Positions 20,074-30,415 of a stretch of DNA of 64,000 bases are shown here, one piece after another. A program made the translations under genes and the position numbers. Below the pieces are notes generated by a model, which worked only from the letters and a program-made list of their open reading frames with translations, did no database searches and had not been told where the DNA came from. Positions within the stretch are counted from its first letter, which is position 1. Every line of letters starts with the position of its first letter. The stretch is from Prorocentrum cordatum (lineage: Eukaryota > Sar > Dinophyceae > Prorocentrales > Prorocentraceae): positions 87,501 to 151,500 of the forward strand of contig CAUYUJ010014563.1 of NCBI GenBank assembly GCA_963575745.1, written 5' to 3'.

Positions 20074-20530
20074 TCACCACGCTTGAACAACATGTTCCTT
20101 GAGCTGTCCAAAACACCCATCAATCTTGTTATTGCCTCTTACTGCAATTCGACCATCTACATGTATGCTAACTCGAACTCCGCTCTTCGCATTCCAATAC
20201 AACCGCGGATCGGTCAAACGGCAGGTGAATCTAATATGTTCTGTTAAAACGCTGGAATTATTTTTTGGAAAGTTCGCGGCGCTTTCTACAGCCATTCAAA
20301 GCTTTGCTCATCTGCCAAACCCATCCGGGGCACCGAGAAAGCCATGGTTCTGGCGGGCGGCAAAAACGTTCTCATCCGACATGTCGGCACGCACGAAAGC
20401 CATACGAAAGCCTCCTATGCAGACATCCAGCTTCTCCGCCATTGCGATTGCCATTGCGATTGCCATTGCTAGGCCGTGCCCCATCCCCTTCCATCTTGCG
20501 CATCCAACCTGTCTCGACTGGCTCACTTAA
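20074..20530 (-). pseudogene. Copia reverse transcriptase fragments
   Basis: Two minus-strand frames. The first (20526-20308) contains EKLDVCIGGFRMAFVRADMS, resembling the MDVxxAFL motif A region, and continues DENVFAARQNHGFLGAPD. The second (20295-20074) contains VRVSIHVDGRIAVRGNN, corresponding to the YVDD motif C, but with the second Asp replaced by Gly. Motif B between them is not clear. The upstream fingers region (20600-20990) is open only in short frames. The altered catalytic residue and frame changes indicate a dead enzyme. Confidence 0.7.
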
Positions 20531-20990
20531 CGCGTCATCTTCGCGCCGCAAAGAATAAACATGAAACGATCAAGATTCCGCATTTATTTGGACATGCTTT
20601 GTTCAACCAGATGTTCGAAGCCCGTCGATAAAATCAACATCTCCACGCCATCGTTTCAAAAGTTCTTCGTTGGTCAGGCAGAGGTCCGTTGAGTGTGGCT
20701 CTGGTTCTTCACGCATATACTGGTCTTCTCCGCTGCTGAGAATCGGTCGCAGGATCGCCGTGATTCTCGAACCTGGCGCTCCTGGGTGTTCCTCTTCAGC
20801 CTTGCGTTTCCCAGCTGATTGCCAGTCGTCCGGTGACGATCCGTCTTCTTGCATTCGGTCGCCAGAAGCATCGTCGCGATGCTTGGCGTCGCGCGTTTTC
20901 TTCCGGCTTTTGTCGTTTGCTGCCCGTTATGCCGCGTCGCTCTCTTCTCTTCTTCGTTTCTCTGCGTCTTTCAACTCCCGGTCCTGCCGT

Positions 20991-22156
20991 CTACGCTTGC
21001 ATGCAGCTGAGTGCGAATTGCCACGTGCCCCCTCGTGGCGCGCCTTGCACTTGGCAGGTTTGCCGTGCTCCTGCCAAAACAATCGAAGTTCCCCCTTGGC
21101 TTCGCGCTGCTGTTGTTCGGGCGCGCCCGGGCCAGGGCGCGCGCGCCGCGGCGCCGGGTTGCCTTCGGGGCCCAGCTTGCAATTGAGATCCCACGGGGCG
21201 CCGTAGATCCGATCCACGACTGCTTCGTTGAGCCGCGAGGTTTCCTTCAGTCTGCGCGCGCTCCGCGATTGCATCAGGCCTTTGGGGGTTGCCATGATTC
21301 ATGATGTGCTCGCCATTATCCACGCAGTTTTTCCCATCCAGACTCCGATTACCCAGTGCGGTTCCATGTCGTCGGCAATGGGGCCATTGCGCCGCGCGCA
21401 AACACCCGCCAAATTCGACAACAAAAACTTGATATGCATGACCCTTTGTCCATCGCTGCGCTTCTGGTGCCGGGCGCGCAGCCATCCGCAATGCCCGATC
21501 AACCGCGGCGCGAGCAAGCTCGTGTTTTTTGAGCGCCACGTTGAAAGGGGCCACGAGCGCCAACTTCTGGGCCCGAACGAGACCCTCGATAGATTGGTGA
21601 AAGCGCCCCACTGCACCGCCAGACTGTTTGGACGCAACGGGCGCCTGTCTAAGATGAGTTTTCGGAGAAGGGCCGTCGACCTGTCTCTCGTTAGCGACTG
21701 CGCGGGCAAAATCTTTAACAGAAGATTCCGAGTCAGTTTGCAAAATAAGTTCACAACGAATCCGACGGCACGCGCGTCAGAGGACCATTTGGCCTTGACT
21801 TGGGCGCGTGCGCCATAGCCGTTTACAACGTAAATCACCGACGCACAAGTGATTACTGCTGCGTCTTGCGCTGTTTTCAAAAAGAAATATTCTATTTGCA
21901 CAATGGGGATAATGGAATTCTCTGAGCGCCTGCGCGGAGACTGCTCGGCGCGCCGGCGCACGCAGAACCCGCGCCGCGCACGGGGCGGCATGCGCGTGAG
22001 ATTCTGCTCCAACCACTCTTTGAGTGCTGGCCCAATAGGAAATATGGTGGCGAACGGTCTGTGACCTTCATCCGGTTGTTCTCGCAATGGAATCGGATCA
22101 GATTGAGCGGCAATCTTTCGAAGCGCGATAATCATCTTGAGCGGCCCATGCTGCAT
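20991..22156 (-). pseudogene. Copia integrase, frameshifted
   Basis: Frame 22156-21299 carries VVNGYG preceded by IVQIEYFFLKTAQDAA, which resembles the first half of a Copia integrase core. Frame 21743-20991 then carries QTDSESSVKDFARAVANE and RQAPVASKQSGGAVGRFHQS, like the second acidic residue region and the xxNGxVERxH segment of Copia integrases. It continues with the C-terminal segment WTKGHAYQVFVVEFGG. The two frames must be joined across at least one frameshift near 21700. The zinc-binding HHCC part is not visible, or lies in the disordered stretch 22215-22703. Confidence 0.7.
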
Positions 22157-22214
22157 CCACAGTACATGCTGGAAGCTTTGCGTTTTATCTCAACATCGAC
22201 TTGCACGTTGTCTT

Positions 22215-23109
22215 CTACGCGCTTCCCAACATGACCTCACGAGACCTTACGAAATCCTGACCGCTGTTTGGGCACGCGAACTCTTTCGGACAATTTGACA
22301 CTACGTACGTCACTCCATCGATGGCATGCGTTCCTTCTCGCAATGCTTCCGCGTGTGCTGGAGGTTCGTTGTTGCCAGAAGAACTTGCACCACGATTGTC
22401 ATTTGCGCTCTGCGCGCCTGTGGGCCCGTTAGGTTGTGGATGATCTTCTTCGTAGAGGCTCATTCGCGCGTCGTTTGTTTCAGAATTGTTTTGGGGATCG
22501 CTGTTTTTCTCTCGCTGCGCAAGCAATGTGATTGTCCTGCCGGGCATTAGGAAATCATGCGGCATATTGAATGTTGTCCAATCGGCCCGATTATCCACAA
22601 ACAACCACTCGTTCCTCGGCCGCTGCGATTTTATCGCACGTGAATTTGTTTTGAAACTGACCGACGGGAACTCTATCTTTCTCTCCCCCCCGCCTCGCTG
22701 CATAAGGTTCGCCCTCCCAGGTGGTGCTGGATGATTGGCATGATCCTGACTGGGTCGACAAACTTAGAAGTAACGCGATGCAGGAAATTGGGTTTTTGTT
22801 TACAAACGACGCTGTTGGGATACGAGGCCCTTGCAGCACGCGCGTCCTGCCATCAATTATATAAGTGATATTTTTCGGTTTTGTTAGCCTGCTGACGCTG
22901 ATGAGCGTGGCATTTGCTTCTTTGAAAACACTGAAACGGATAACAAACAGCACTGTCGCGCCATTGTGGCCGATCAGCTGCATAGGCGCGTCCTTGCGCC
23001 CAATTCTCGTCACCGGCACTGGGTGTCCCGAGGCGGTCGATCCGCCTTTGCCAGCAGACTTTACCACAGGGATGTGTTTCGTGGAAGACTCATTGCATAC
23101 ATGGTCCAA
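22215..23109 (-). pseudogene. Copia protease and linker region
   Basis: Frame 23109-22591 reads MDHVCNESSTKHIPVVKSAG and later FKEANATLISVSRLTKPKN, which resembles the region after the D-S/T-G protease motif and the pre-integrase segment of Copia polyproteins. The D-S-G itself is not intact: the bases just upstream, at about 23110-23130, look like a shifted version of it. Frame 22703-22215 continues with a polar linker (NNEPPAHAEALREG) and CPKEFACPNSGQDF. Assignment rests on position between gag and integrase plus the ISVSRL wording, so it is moderate. Confidence 0.5.
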
Positions 23110-23741
23110 TGTTCTGAGGAATATAAAAGGATCTGGTAGTCTCTTTGTGCGTAGTTGTCGGTGGACGCAGCGTTGTTCTGTCCCTGCAGGACTTCATGCA
23201 AAAACGAATTGATGCCATGTTCGATATTCTCCGCTCCCATCACGACGCACGCCAAAATTGCTTGTAATATTATCAACCCGAAGATTGGCCAACGCACTTT
23301 TGACAAGCGTGCGAATACATGGGAACACACGTCGCAAATTTCCGACCACAGGTTTACGCAAAACGACACTACACACATCATCACGAGCATCGTCGTCAAG
23401 TAAAGCGTCGTACTGGGAAAACTCTCGGTGGTCTTGCGATGAGTGCTGATGGGATCACCGCTGTCATCATAGGATTCTGAAGCTGTCATCACAAACCATT
23501 CAGGATTGGTTTGGCAGCCTGTTTCCTCAAGAACTCGAATGGCATCCGTCTGGGATCCCACATCTGCACAAGAAACATGCTCACTAGGTGCGCTGCTGTC
23601 GCCGTCAACGTCGCTGCACGGATCCGCTCGACTCGCTGTCGCTGTCGTCCGGAGAACTGCTGATAGAAAGCAGAGTCGCGAACTCCTCGGGGGAATAATC
23701 GTTGTATTGCTCTGGCTGCTCTCCTCCATCCTGATTCCCAT
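23061..23741 (-). pseudogene. Copia region with two hydrophobic segments
   Basis: Open minus-strand frame of 226 codons between the zinc knuckle and the protease. It has two strongly hydrophobic stretches, YLTTMLVMMCVVSFCVNLW and WPIFGLIILQAILACVVMG, separated by about 20 residues, then a polar C-terminal part. Such a pair is unusual in an ordinary Copia polyprotein. It could be a membrane hairpin specific to this element lineage, or read-through of an out-of-frame stretch. The polar N-terminal part overlaps the end of the gag frame. Confidence 0.5.
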
Positions 23742-24857
23742 CGCCCTGCGAGTCCCAAGACCATCTGGGACACCGAGAGTCCTGATCCCAGGCCTGTTCG
23801 TAGGAATGGCTTCCTTTCCCTGGTCGAGTTTTCTTGTTGAAGCTGCACTCTGACGCCCAATGGTTCCTCATCCCGCAAATGTCACACCATCTGTTCAGAT
23901 TCTGGCTCCATCCAGTTTTGCCTCCACTGCTCGACTGGTCCCCACCGTTGCCTCCAGGGTTCGCATGGTCTTTGCCTTTCCCTGTCCGCTCGTTCTGGTA
24001 CCAACCCTGGGCCTGCATGGAGGAACCCTGTCCTCGCCACGAGGATGACGGGTGTCCACGGCCAGACCCCGCTCCTTGGGAAAATCCCTTCGGAGTGCCC
24101 TTGGGTGTGCCTCTGGGGAATCCTCTGGGAGAGCCTCTATTGCCACCTTTTCGGGATCCTTTCGGAAAACCTTTCGGGGTACCTTTTTCGGAGAACCCTT
24201 CAAATAATCTACTTCCATAGACTTGGGGTCGTTCTCTTTTTCTGCCGTATGGGTGTTTCCAAACACGTTTGCTTCCGACGTGTTTGTGTATCTCACGTTT
24301 GACGTCTTCGTAGGCTTCGCACAAATAGATGGCCATTCAATTCAAAATGTGTTCTCATTGGTTCCGAGATCGTCTTCATGCCCAAATCTGCTAGCTTGTC
24401 TGGGGAAACTAAATCATCGTATTCTTTTATGAACAATTCCATTTCCTCGAGGCTCTTAAGAACCTCTGGGATGGAGGCGCCCGCGAAACTAAAATCCATG
24501 ACTGCATTCAGAACTCCTCTTTTCGTATGTTTGCCTTTGTGTTCATATATGATGCACATCCTACGCCACATCTCAAGACAGTTACCTCTTCCATATATTC
24601 CTAAATTGTTTCGTCATCTCTCCGTACACAAGGGTGTTTATAATGTAGGCTAGGTTCGCATAATGTTGTTGTACAGATTCTTCTTTAACTGCTAATGTGA
24701 TTGGGTTCGCATGTCCTCGTGCACGTTCCTTGTTCTGCAACATCACTTGATTCACAGCTTCACAATAAGATTCGAAACGATAACACCAATCGCTCCACTC
24801 ACCTTCATCTCCGGAGAAATCTTTGAGACCTCGTCCTAAGAGTTTCGTGTCAATCAT
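23605..24857 (-). pseudogene. Copia gag with zinc knuckle, three frames
   Basis: The element's first ATG is at 24857-24855 (MIDTKLLGRGLKDFSG), followed by YRFESYCEAV, typical of retrotransposon gag N-termini. A frame change near 24575 leads to LEEMELFIKEYDDL (24571-24293). A second change leads to 24336-23605, with a Gly/Lys/Pro-rich basic segment (KGTPKGFPKGSRKGGN), then a CCHC zinc knuckle CDICGMRNHWASEC (CX2CX4HX4C) and an acidic Ser-rich end. Domain order is normal for Copia gag; the frame changes show decay. Confidence 0.8.
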
Positions 24858-24860
24858 TGA

Positions 24861-25092
24861 TGTCCTTTTCCCTACACGACGTGTCTTCCCAGAGCCCTAC
24901 TTGGATTGGGGATATTACTCTACTCTACAACGAGTCTTCCCAAAGCCCTACTTGGGTTGGGGATGTATGCTAGGTCCGTGTATTGTTCACCACGGCTACG
25001 CTACCATGAAAAGATATGCGGATGATTTCGATATGGAGGATGCTTTCCTGGGCTCGAGGCTCAAGCCGGCTGCGGGTAAAGGGATCGTAACA
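24861..25092 (-). repeat. 5' LTR of the Copia element
   Basis: It starts TGTTACGATCCC at 25092 and runs to just before the gag ATG at 24857. The exact 3' boundary is not certain because the 3' LTR is truncated and cannot be aligned over its full length. It contains a short internal duplication around AGGGCTTTGGGAAGAC and AGGGCTCTGGGAAGAC (24880-24950). GGA repeats adjoin it at 25093-25128. Confidence 0.65.
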
Positions 25093-25128
25093 GGAGGAGG
25101 AGGAGGAGGAGGAGGGAGGAGGAGGAGG
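25093..25128. repeat. GGA run abutting the Copia 5' LTR
   Basis: (GGA)n of about 35 bp directly adjoining the first base of the LTR. Confidence 0.9.
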
Positions 25129-25129
25129 T

Positions 25130-25990
25130 CCCCAGAAGCCTTCAGAACTCGCCAGGAGCGGACAGAAAGGCAACCAACTTCCAAACGCGTCGATTCCCCT
25201 CGATCTGAAAGAGCCCTCGCTGTCTGTACCGTCTCAGGGACTTCCCCTCCTGAGCGCGTTGCCCCAGGTCACCCCCCTCTTCGTCCCGGTGCCCCTTCAC
25301 GCACTCCTTCTTTCGCTTCCCCAAGCCTAGGACACGCACAGTGTCGGCCGACTACAGAAGTGAAAATAGCAGAGTACGGAAGTGAAAATCGCAAATTGAC
25401 CTTGACAGTGAGGCTCCTCCTTCTGCCCCACCTCTTCCTCATTCTCTCCCCATGTCCCAACTCCCAGAGGGCCTCTGGAGGTCCCTGTGGAGGCCTTGGG
25501 AGGTCCCCTGATGGTCGATCCTCAGCTCTCGTCCCGAGCGCCAGCGCCACTTTCGCCTCCCCAGCCGCCCGCACCTGCGCCCGCAGGCGCAGGCGAACGC
25601 GCGCTCTCGGCGCTCTCCTGCCGTGGGGGGGGGCACGGACTCTGCACGGCCCTCGCCCTCTCGACGGTATCTCAGTGCTTGTCGATGTCCACCTCCACCT
25701 CCCGGGATCAGTCAACATCGGATCGGACCTCGGATCGGATCGAGATGTGCGTCGGACCAGCCTGCGTCGGCACGGAGTCGGGATCGAATCGGTCGAGCCA
25801 GGCTGCACAACAGCGCCGTGCAAGCACGGGGCCGCATCGGATGGTAGGAACACGGGATCGGGCCAGCCGCTGAGCCAGAACTGATGTCTCGGATCGGATC
25901 GATCGGATCAACATGGGCCCGGCCTCCTGCTCGATAGACACGGTCTCTACGTCCATCGTGGCCACATCGACGGACTTGGCCTCGCAGACG
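25130..25990. other. No gene recognised, possible last exon of VWD gene at its right end
   Basis: Mostly unassigned GC-rich sequence. On the minus strand, 26013-25900 reads VDVCEAKSVDVATMDVETVS in one frame, preceded by an AG (CCCCCTGAG). This could be a further exon of the VWD-domain gene. The repeated GATCGGATC motif at 25725-25910 is a simple repeat. Confidence 0.3.
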
Positions 25991-26111
25991 TCAACCTCAG
26001 GGGGAATACACATTACCCCTCCATGCGCGCTTCGCCTCCCAAACTAACCACAGCGAACGCTTGTTCACAGTGCTCTCTTCGTCCACAAACTGTTGCAAGA
26101 GCCCAGCAGCA

Positions 26112-28039
26112 CTAACACGCGGTTGGGGCCGCCCTATATTTCCCAGCGAAATCGTGACAGTGATGCTGTTCCAGCTCCCCGGCAACCAAGCACGCCTTGG
26201 CCTGGGCGTCGTCCACTCCCTTGCCCGTGCCGCAGGCCTCCCGGCCTTTCGCCAGCAGGTCTGGGTCGCATTTCGTCAGCACCTCTTCGTCGACGGTGCC
26301 CTTCTTGAACTCCTTCTCGCTGAAGGTGCCGTCTGCCTTCTCGAAATTACTCTCGCCCCAAGTCAGGGCACTGATCATGGACCGGGCTGCCAGGGCCTTG
26401 TGGTCCTCGTCGTCGGGGTCGCAATTGAAGTTCCCACACAGGCCGTCCATGGCGTACTCCAGTTTCTGCATCTCCAGCACAGCGTTCACATTGTCTGGGC
26501 CTAGCAACATGTAGATCTTTAAGGGCACGTCCTTCCACTCAAAGGTCCACGAGGCCACCTTGTCCGCATGCTCGCCGATCGTATGGCGAGCCTCAGAATG
26601 AAACTGGGTGGGGTCCATGTCGTCGTACTTGGCAACCAGCAAACCATCGTCGAACGTCTCCCCTTTCTTCTTGAGAATCTCCTTACCGTCATACCAGGCG
26701 ATGAACCTCTTGTTCTTCTCGCTGTAGCTCGCCACAAGCGCCTTGTTGGAGATTTTGGAGCCGTACACGGCGATACCCTTGGTGGAAGTAGCCGTCGGAA
26801 AGCGCTCCGTGAAGCCGAAGCGGCCATGGATCGTGAGCTCCTTCGAGGCCAACAAAACGTAGTCGCCCGCGTCGTAATCGTCGAAGACCGGCTTTCCCAA
26901 CTGGGGCGGCCTGTCAAACTGCGCAATGTGCGGGTCCCCCAGCAAAGCACACTTACCCCAAGGGCGGTGCTTGAGGACCTCGGTGTAGAAGTCACCGCCC
27001 GGCTGGCAGAGGGCAACGTGGATGTCCTTCTTGCCTGAAAGAAGGAAGAGCGGCATAAACACAAACAGCCCAAACTTTCGAGGATCCGTGCGGATCTTTA
27101 GGATCGGCGCCAGCCCCCCTCCCTGACGCGCCAGGTGCGGCGCCAGAGGCTCCGCCAGGCGGCTCTGGAGCCGATCCAAGAATCCGCGCGGGCCTCCACA
27201 AAGTATGTTCATTTAGAATGTGTTCTTCGATTGCCGTGGCAGGTGCTCTCGCCCGTCGTCTGGAAGTCCTTCTTGTACACGATGCCGGAGCAATCCTCGT
27301 TCTTGACGCAAGCGTCCCTGCAGCTGTCCAGGTCCTTCGTGTCGTCCTCCGGCAGCTCGACCGACACCGAGTCCACGCCCTCATTGTAGCAATTGAGGTC
27401 GCAGAGCATGATGTCCTGCTCCGGCTTCTCGTCGACGACCACCTCCTTCTTCGTCTCGACCGTCACCTCCTTCTCGACGTCAACCGTCACCTCCTTCGCA
27501 GGGATCTTCTCGCAGCAATCCGACTCGGAGCACGACCCGCCAGCGCACACGATGCTCTGCGCGTTCGTCTTGAGCGCCGTCCCGGACGCGCAGCCGTAGT
27601 CGCCGCACGTGGCCCGCGCCTCGCAGCACAGCTCGTTGTCCTCCGGGCCACAGGCGTGGGACCCGCACAGGATGTGCGCCGCGTTGTCCCTCAGCGACGT
27701 GCCCGGCTTGCAGGTGTACGTGCCCCTGTCGCCGTCGCACGTGGACCTCCTGTTGCAGCACATGGACAGGTCGGCCTCCAGCGAGCACCTGTCGCCCCTG
27801 CACTCGATGTGCTCGGCCCCCTCCCTCTGGAGGTAGCCCGTCGGGCAGGTCATCGAGGAGCAGAAGGCCACGGAGGACTCGCCACCGCAGCCGCAGCTGC
27901 AGCAGCCGCAGCCGCAGCCGCCCGACTGCACGCCCGCGCCAGAGGACGTTTGGACCACGGCGGCCCCCCTCGTGGCCGACTGGTAGTACACGCCGCCCTG
28001 CATCTGCTGCACGGGGGCGACGGTAGGCTTGTCCTGCAT
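26112..28039 (-). CDS. Cys-rich, PAN/Apple-like and VWD domain protein, two exons
   Basis: Minus-strand gene in two pieces: 28039-27235 and 27034-26112, joined across a GC-AG intron so that CAC-G plus GC-AAG keeps frame. Residues from the MQDKP start (the frame is open further, to 28192): Gly/Cys-rich run at 42-52. Three Cys-rich repeats of about 40 residues follow at 60-176 (for example CKPGTSLRDNAAHILC). A KEV-type charged strand (KEVTVDVEKEVTVETKK) lies at 182-200. A PAN/Apple-like segment from about 213 (CDLNCYNEGVDS, CRDACVKNEDCSGIVY) continues across the splice with KKDIHVALCQPGG. A VWD-type domain starts CALLGDPHIAQFD and includes LCGNFNCDPDDE. This architecture suggests a secreted or surface structural protein; no signal peptide is visible, so 5' exons may be missing. 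The stop at 26112 may be premature, with another exon near 26013. Domain calls are by eye. Confidence 0.7.
27035..27234 (-). mobile_element. GC-AG intron made of introner-like family 1 element, copy C
   Basis: In gene sense the intron opens GCAATCGAAG and closes CTTCCTTCTTTCAG. Inside it, CCGCGCGGATTCTTGGATCGGC near the start and GCCGATCCTAAAGATCCGCACG near the end are inverted copies, the same arms as at 6062-6155, 16096-16225 and 61166. GGCAA occurs at both exon junctions (27235-27231 and 27035-27031), as expected if insertion duplicated the target and the splice sites were made from it. No other introns are proven in this gene. Confidence 0.7.
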
Positions 28040-28204
28040 GCCTCTCTGGCAGCCCGCACGGGGGTGGAGGGAGAAGGGGAGGGGGGGGGCGGCCTTCTGA
28101 GAAAGACAACAGGGGGCCCTCCCGGACACGGGGACGCCGGCAGAAGCACAACCCTTCGCGGAGGTCCGTGCGGGGTGCTCGGTCGGCGGCACGCAGGAGC
28201 GACC

Positions 28205-28535
28205 CTGGGCAAGGGTGACCTTTGGTGCGCGGACTAGGGGTGCGCAAGGTGGCCAAGTCCAAGCACGCAGTCAGCCGCTATCGCATCGGGCTCAGCGATC
28301 GGGGGGATCCCGTAGGGCGACGAAATCTATACATATCCACTGCTCCCTGGCCAGGCCCATCCTCAACCCCGCAGCGGTGTATACGCCACGCCCTCCTGGC
28401 TTGGCCAGGAGGGCGCATACACAGCTCCTGGGTTCAAGATGGGCATGGTCAGGGAGCAGCGGATATGTATAGATTTCGTCGCCCGATCCCGAGGAGCCCA
28501 CACCAAGAGTCACTCGGGCGAAGGGTCACTCTTAC
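28205..28535 (-). mobile_element. Splice-ended inverted-repeat element, family 2, copy 3
   Basis: Minus-strand sense: GTAAGAGTGACCCTTCGCCC at 28535 through GGTCACCCTTGCCCAG at 28205, a possible GT-AG unit. It has the same ends as 11746-11898 and 15598-15718. It contains a 170-bp palindrome at 28315-28484; without that and its duplicated target the element would be 152 bp, almost the 153 bp of copy 1. It lies just upstream of the VWD gene in the same strand sense, so it might sit in a 5' intron of that gene. Confidence 0.65.
28315..28484. mobile_element. 170-bp foldback insertion nested in family 2 copy 3
   Basis: It opens GGGCGACGAAATCTATACAT and closes ATGTATAGATTTCGTCGCCC. The whole segment is a near-perfect inverted repeat meeting at CCTCCTGGCTTGGCCAGGAGG near 28400. 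GATCCCG flanks it on both sides (28306 and 28485), a likely target duplication. The other two family 2 copies lack it. Confidence 0.8.
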
Positions 28536-28539
28536 GTCC

Positions 28540-29080
28540 TGGCGGCTCGGGTCGACAGTGGGCCCCCTCCCCAGCGCGCGGAGCGCACCAAAAACAGCGC
28601 CAGATGCGCAACCATCCGGGGGGGGGGGTCAGCGCAGACCCAGGAAACCGGCCCGGGGCGTCCTTCTCTCGAAAGCTGGGCGAGGGCTGCTAAAACCGCG
28701 ACTGCCAAAACGGCCCTCCCGGAAGGAGAAAACAACTTCCTGGAATGAGGCGCGGCACGCGAAACAGCCAATGGGCTTCTTCCCGGAAGGACGAAGACAA
28801 CTTCCTGGAGGTCGATCTCAGCAGCCACGGATTTAGCAGCCCTTGCCCGGCTTCCGATTCTCTCCTTCGATTCCTGGAGGGGGATCGGCCCTCCAGCAGG
28901 CCGTGGCGGAGGCAAGGCCCCCAGGGAGCTGGGTGGCCTCCGGGAGGCCGAGGGGCGGGGGGGGCGCAACTCGCCGCCGCCCACTGCTTGCGCGCGCCGC
29001 CGACCTGTCTGCTGCATCATGCCGTCCTCCTCCACGCTGTCCTGCGTCCTCCACTTCGGAAGCCCACAAGAGAGAAGGGG
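28540..29080. other. No gene recognised
   Basis: It contains two similar pieces, AACAACTTCCTGGA at about 28731 and 28798. Frames on both strands are open in parts, without a domain. Confidence 0.35.
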
Positions 29081-29240
29081 CCCAGGGACACACGGACAAG
29101 TAAACACGGGGCCCAGGATCCACTCTAATCTCTCATAGCTTCTGGATGCTCGTCTCTCCCCCAACCTCCCATGTTTTTCAAGACGTTCCGGGAATAGTTG
29201 TGTCTGTGTGTATTTCTCCCTCTTGCACAACAGACGTACG
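29081..29240 (+). repeat. Dispersed repeat (GGGACACAC family), copy 1, diverged
   Basis: From GCCCAGGGACACACGGACAA to TGTGTCTGTGTGTATTTCTC then CCTCTTGCA. It shares the start and end landmarks of 31594-31758 and 40677-40844, but is more diverged in the centre. Confidence 0.5.
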
Positions 29241-30045
29241 CGCCCAACCACGTAATTACATGAACATGGCCGCCCAATCCGCAAGATCCGCCTTGCGACA
29301 CGAACTTCTCGCGCAATGTGCTCTCTCGAAACCGACGTGGATTCAGGTACGTGTGCGTCCTGCTTTTGTTTCTGATTGTTGGCGGCGCGCATCAAGGGGG
29401 TGGGGGGGGGAGGGGGGGAAGGCTTCTTCGAGGCAGTCTGCTTCTTAGACGACGCCGGCCCTACACCTATAGATAAGGCCCGCGCCTTCTAAGAGGCAGG
29501 GGGGCTTCCAAGAAGCCCTCCCCCCTCCCTCCACCCCCCTCTGCGCGTGGCTGACTCCGGAGACCGCCCGAAGCGGGTCAGAAAGGTACGGCGGGTTCGG
29601 GTCGCGACGACTCGCGCGGTGTTTTCCGACACCGCGTGGAGATTGCACAATCTTGAGCGACCGCGGCTCTCCGCTCACGCAAGATCGCTCGACATTGACC
29701 AACCCTGGGCAACTGGCGGCGTCGACACGACACCAACCTGCTGTGTGCCTATCTCCAGATATCCGACGTTGTGCAACGCGCTGCACCAGAAGGTCCCGTC
29801 CCCTTCCCCCGAGGTAGCTCTTCGTCCCAGATCCTTTTATGATGGGCCTGGGGCCCGAAAACGAGCCCCAGACTTAGGTCGGGCATGTCCCCCTACAGGC
29901 GGTTTTTATACGACAAAGTTGAAACAGACAGCTTTTTCACACATAACAAAACCATAACTCAAAAAGAAATCGTCCCCATACTATTGTTGTACAATTCTTG
30001 AGTTCCCCTCCTGTACAGGGACGTGCCCGACTTAACCCCGGAGGT
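29241..30045. other. No gene recognised
   Basis: It contains a G-run at about 29398-29418, related CTTCTTAGA/CTTCTAAGAGG motifs, and a perfect 8-bp hairpin CGCGGTGT-TTTCCG-ACACCGCG at 29615-29636. I cannot assign a role. Confidence 0.35.
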
Positions 30046-30049
30046 CGGA

Positions 30050-30346
30050 ATCAGGCAGCGCGTCGCCGACGCCTCGGCGACGCATCGGCCCTACACTGCG
30101 CCGCCGACGCGTCGGCGCTGGCGCATCTCCGACGCATCGCCGACGCATCGGCGACGGCGACGCGTCGGCTCCGGACGGACGCGTGCACCGCCGACGCGTC
30201 GGCGCCGCACCGCCGAGGCGCGGGCACGCGGGCACGCGGGCCTCTGGCTCCCCTCTGCTCCAGCCCATTCTCGGCAGAGGGCGATGACGGACAGCGGAGG
30301 AGGACGGCGACGACGACGACGACGACGACGGCAACGACGACGACGA

Positions 30347-30415
<69 letters not shown>

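Larger units (their letters stand above)
18368..25092 (-). mobile_element. Ty1/Copia LTR retrotransposon, decayed
   Basis: Minus-strand element of about 6.7 kb with the Copia order gag, protease, integrase, RT, RNase H. The 5' LTR starts TGTTACGATCCC at 25092. A matching TGTTACGATCCC starts at 18442, immediately preceded in element sense by a short purine tract (GATGGGGGG), as expected for a polypurine tract next to a 3' LTR. The 3' LTR is cut to 75 bp, where a GGA tract takes over. The reading frame is broken many times by frameshifts, the protease motif is blurred and the RT catalytic motif is altered, so it is inactive. Integrase-before-RT order and the RNase H wording place it in Copia and not Gypsy. 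Confidence 0.85.

Noticed and set aside
29615-29636. 8-bp perfect hairpin as a bacterial-type terminator
   Set aside because: No U-tract follows and the DNA is eukaryotic; noted only as a local palindrome.
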